Assembly (NCBI GenBank): GCA_937915765.1
Contig: CALGHE010000137.1
Span: 1 to 7,348, forward strand
Reading direction: 5' to 3'
Origin: an uncultured Bacteroidales bacterium
Lineage (GTDB): Bacteria > Bacteroidota > Bacteroidia > Bacteroidales > Paludibacteraceae
Length of the DNA: 7,348 bases
Shown here: piece by piece, positions 6,401-7,348 of the stretch
Layout of the letters: every line of letters begins with the position of its first letter
Numbering within the stretch: position 1 is the stretch's first letter
The notes under the pieces: generated by a model
Seen by the model: the letters and a program-made list of their open reading frames with translations, nothing else
What the model was told of the DNA's origin: nothing
Databases searched by the model: none
Position numbers and translations under genes: made by a program

Positions 6401-7348
6401 GGTTCAGCTTATGAGCCGCCGTATAATGCGCGATGGTCTCCACCATTCCGTAATCCAGTCCGAAAGCCGTTTTTATCAAGTCCTCGCCATACCCGGTAGA
6501 GCAGCCTCCGGCCACAGACAGTTCAACACCGTTTGCAGCAGCCTCAGCATACAGTTTTTCAAGACCCTCCTTTACGGTCTCCAACGGGCGCCCGCCATTC
6601 TTTTTGTAGAACGTGAAGAAGATACGCTCCTTGCAGTCCGCCGCAACAATCTTTGTCGTGGTAGAGCCAGAATCTATCCCGATAAAGCACTTCGTATTCT
6701 TTTCGAGACTTTCAAAATCTATCTTCTCTATGAAATTCTTAGTTTTGTCAGCAAACCAAGCCTGTTTAGCCTCCGGAGAGTCAAAAAGAGGTTTCAGCCC
6801 GCTCTTCTTACGTTGCGCAGCGCCGCTTTGCGACTCAAAAAGCTCAATAAACTGAGACACGCTCCGCTCCGCGCTGCCCTCCTGTCCGAAAAGGCTCGCG
6901 CCCCAAGCCGGCACAACCTGAGCATACTCAGACAAGATAATCTGGTCATCGTCAAGTCCGAGCTTTTCTTTAAACACACTCTTCAAAGCCGGAATAAAAG
7001 CGAACGGTCCGCCGCAAAGGAAAATCTTGGGCAGCACCTCGCACCCGCGCGACAAGGCAGAGAGCACCTGATTTGCCACCGCATGAAAAATAGAGGCTGC
7101 AATATCCTTACGGTCAACATTAAGGCTCACAAGATTCTGAATGTCTGTTTTAGAAAAGACTCCACATCTGGACGCTATTGGATAAACAGAACTTGCACCA
7201 AGAGCCATGTCGCTCAGTTCGCTTACAGAGACACCAAGAATGGCCGCCATCTGGTCTATAAACGCGCCCGTGCCGCCAGCGCAGTTTCCGTTCATGCGTA
7301 TATCAGCCTGCATATTCTTCCCGAAGAAAATCATCTTACTGTCTTCCC
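3420..7348 (-). CDS. Giant 2-hydroxyacyl-CoA dehydratase activase-like fusion (BadF/HgdC ASKHA plus DUF2229/HgdB-like), 5' end cut
   Basis: Large, probably cytoplasmic iron-sulfur protein, at least 1,308 residues here. The frame stays open to the right edge and reads E-D-S-K just before the ATG at 7334, preceded by a split codon ending GG. With the following residues this fits the family motif GGEDSKMIFF, so that ATG is internal and the true start is outside the window. Counting from that Met: second half of ASKHA module 1 (1-150), with NCAGGTGAFID (17-27) and RCGVF (56-60); complete ASKHA module 2 (about 215-478), with IDSGSTTTK (220-228), GGCSTGYGE (276-284), DIGGQDMKS (319-327), ACSSGCGSFID (343-353) and RCTVF (382-386); a four-Cys segment (C506, C509, C513, C532); a DUF2229/HgdB-like region (about 568-890) with NICFPA (621-626), GRPYHNDP (763-770) and SFGCGPDA (836-843); a second related region (about 911-1055) with NEICYPA (957-963) and TGGQCRATNY (991-1000); and a C-terminal region (1116-1304). 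Relatives couple ATP hydrolysis to low-potential electron transfer. The substrate is unknown. Annotation as a family member is secure; function is not. Confidence 0.93.
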   Translation of the reverse strand, partial: EDSKMIFFGKNMQADIRMNGNCAGGTGAFIDQMAAILGVSVSELSDMALGASSVYPIASRCGVFSKTDIQNLVSLNVDRKDIAASIFHAVANQVLSALSRGCEVLPKIFLCGGPFAFIPALKSVFKEKLGLDDDQIILSEYAQVVPAWGASLFGQEGSAERSVSQFIELFESQSGAAQRKKSGLKPLFDSPEAKQAWFADKTKNFIEKIDFESLEKNTKCFIGIDSGSTTTKIVAADCKERIFFTFYKKNGGRPLETVKEGLEKLYAEAAANGVELSVAGGCSTGYGEDLIKTAFGLDYGMVETIAHYTAAHKLNPSVSFILDIGGQDMKSIFVENGAINRLEINEACSSGCGSFIDNFATSLNCEISDFVAKACRSCNPSDLGTRCTVFMNSKVKQALREGAPVDDISAGLAYSVIKNCLYKVLKLKDVKELGDNIVLQGGTMRNSAVVRAFEVLTNRDVIVSNYPELMGAYGAALYAKRMMEKDGESSGRPLAEIMDLKEYASEPFRCVGCENNCQILKNTFFNGKVYYSGNKCEKVYTNKGEKVRQAFNMSLFRNELAFKKNLKQRNEKPVLTVGIPRALNMYENFQFWYTLLTLCNIEVKSSSRSTFRIYEKGLNTVMADNICFPAKLTHGHIFDLIDKKVDRILFPYVVYESYEKNTNNSFNCPVVSGYSDVLKSAINPHKRFDVPIDSPVINFREEKLLKNACRKYLKDILKDNFSKKMFDEAFAGAVKVQADFTKKLKERAAHTLDSARKENRMLILLAGRPYHNDPLIQHKISEIITSFGVDVVTEDLMRFNDEALKDTHIIPQWSYMNRIMKAAQWVADTADNVHFVQITSFGCGPDAFIIDEINDILKRKNKNLTLLKVDDVNNAGSLKLRIRSLVESLKFRNVINQECVPFETTPEYTVKDKGKKILVTHFSDYHSPFIPPTFRLMGYELESMPPSDRRSAELGLKYANNEICYPATLVVGDCLRAIESGKYNLDEIAFAITQTGGQCRATNYIALIKKALIAAGYGNIPVVSISIMNTINEQSGFVPDIKKGAKAVVYAVLYGDAISKMYYATAVREREKGLAKRLKEEYLQRCVPLVEAKDFKGVVALLKEAALAFDKAALTKEVKRVGVVGEIFIKYNSFGHQNVVNWLVDNGVEPVIPSLTEFFTQYFANAKYNVKADLEFSSFAGKFGSWLGEKWLGGIEKKMNEAAKNFRYFEPDRNIHSEAESAKRILSLAAQFGEGWLIPAEFASFAERGINAAISLQPFGCIANHIVAKGIEKKVKELYPDMNLLFLDFDGGVSEVNVLNRLHFLVNM

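Overview
The window looks like chromosomal DNA of an anaerobic Bacteroidetes bacterium, probably of the order Bacteroidales. Four observations support this. None of the three visible gene starts has a convincing Shine-Dalgarno sequence. A TAnnTTTG-type -7 element lies upstream of the first protein gene. Both exported proteins have signal peptides ending in AQ or SQ. The tRNA gene does not encode its CCA end. The large activase-like iron-sulfur protein is typical of anaerobes but does not identify the phylum. No species is recognised.

Layout: (1) Positions 1-54 hold the 3' part of a tRNA-Gly(UCC) gene, followed at once by a strong intrinsic terminator. (2) On the + strand, a secreted YwqK/MORN-like repeat protein (188-973) is followed after 24 bp by mnmA (998-2131), the tRNA U34 2-thiouridylase. 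The two are probably co-transcribed from a promoter near 100-129. (3) On the - strand, a secreted protein with a DUF1566/FISUMP-like C-terminal domain (2109-3131) converges on mnmA, and the two coding regions overlap by 23 bp. (4) Positions 3132-3419 are an AT-rich spacer. It carries the probable promoter region of the DUF1566-type gene and a long - strand terminator for the next gene. (5) Positions 3420-7348 on the - strand hold most of a very large gene cut by the right edge. It encodes a fused 2-hydroxyacyl-CoA dehydratase activase-like protein: one partial and one complete BadF/BadG/HgdC-type ASKHA ATPase module, then a Cys-rich segment and DUF2229/HgdB-like modules.

The genes do not form one obvious pathway. 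tRNA-Gly(UCC) and MnmA both belong to translation, but glycine tRNA is not a classical MnmA substrate. The two exported proteins are of unknown function. The most interesting object is the giant activase-like protein. Both of its ATPase modules keep the cysteine pair that holds the [4Fe-4S] cluster in HgdC, with identical spacing. It may therefore work as an intramolecular pseudo-dimer joined to its own electron acceptor. This architecture occurs in many anaerobes under generic names, and to my knowledge its reaction is not established. I found no CRISPR array, insertion sequence or phage gene.
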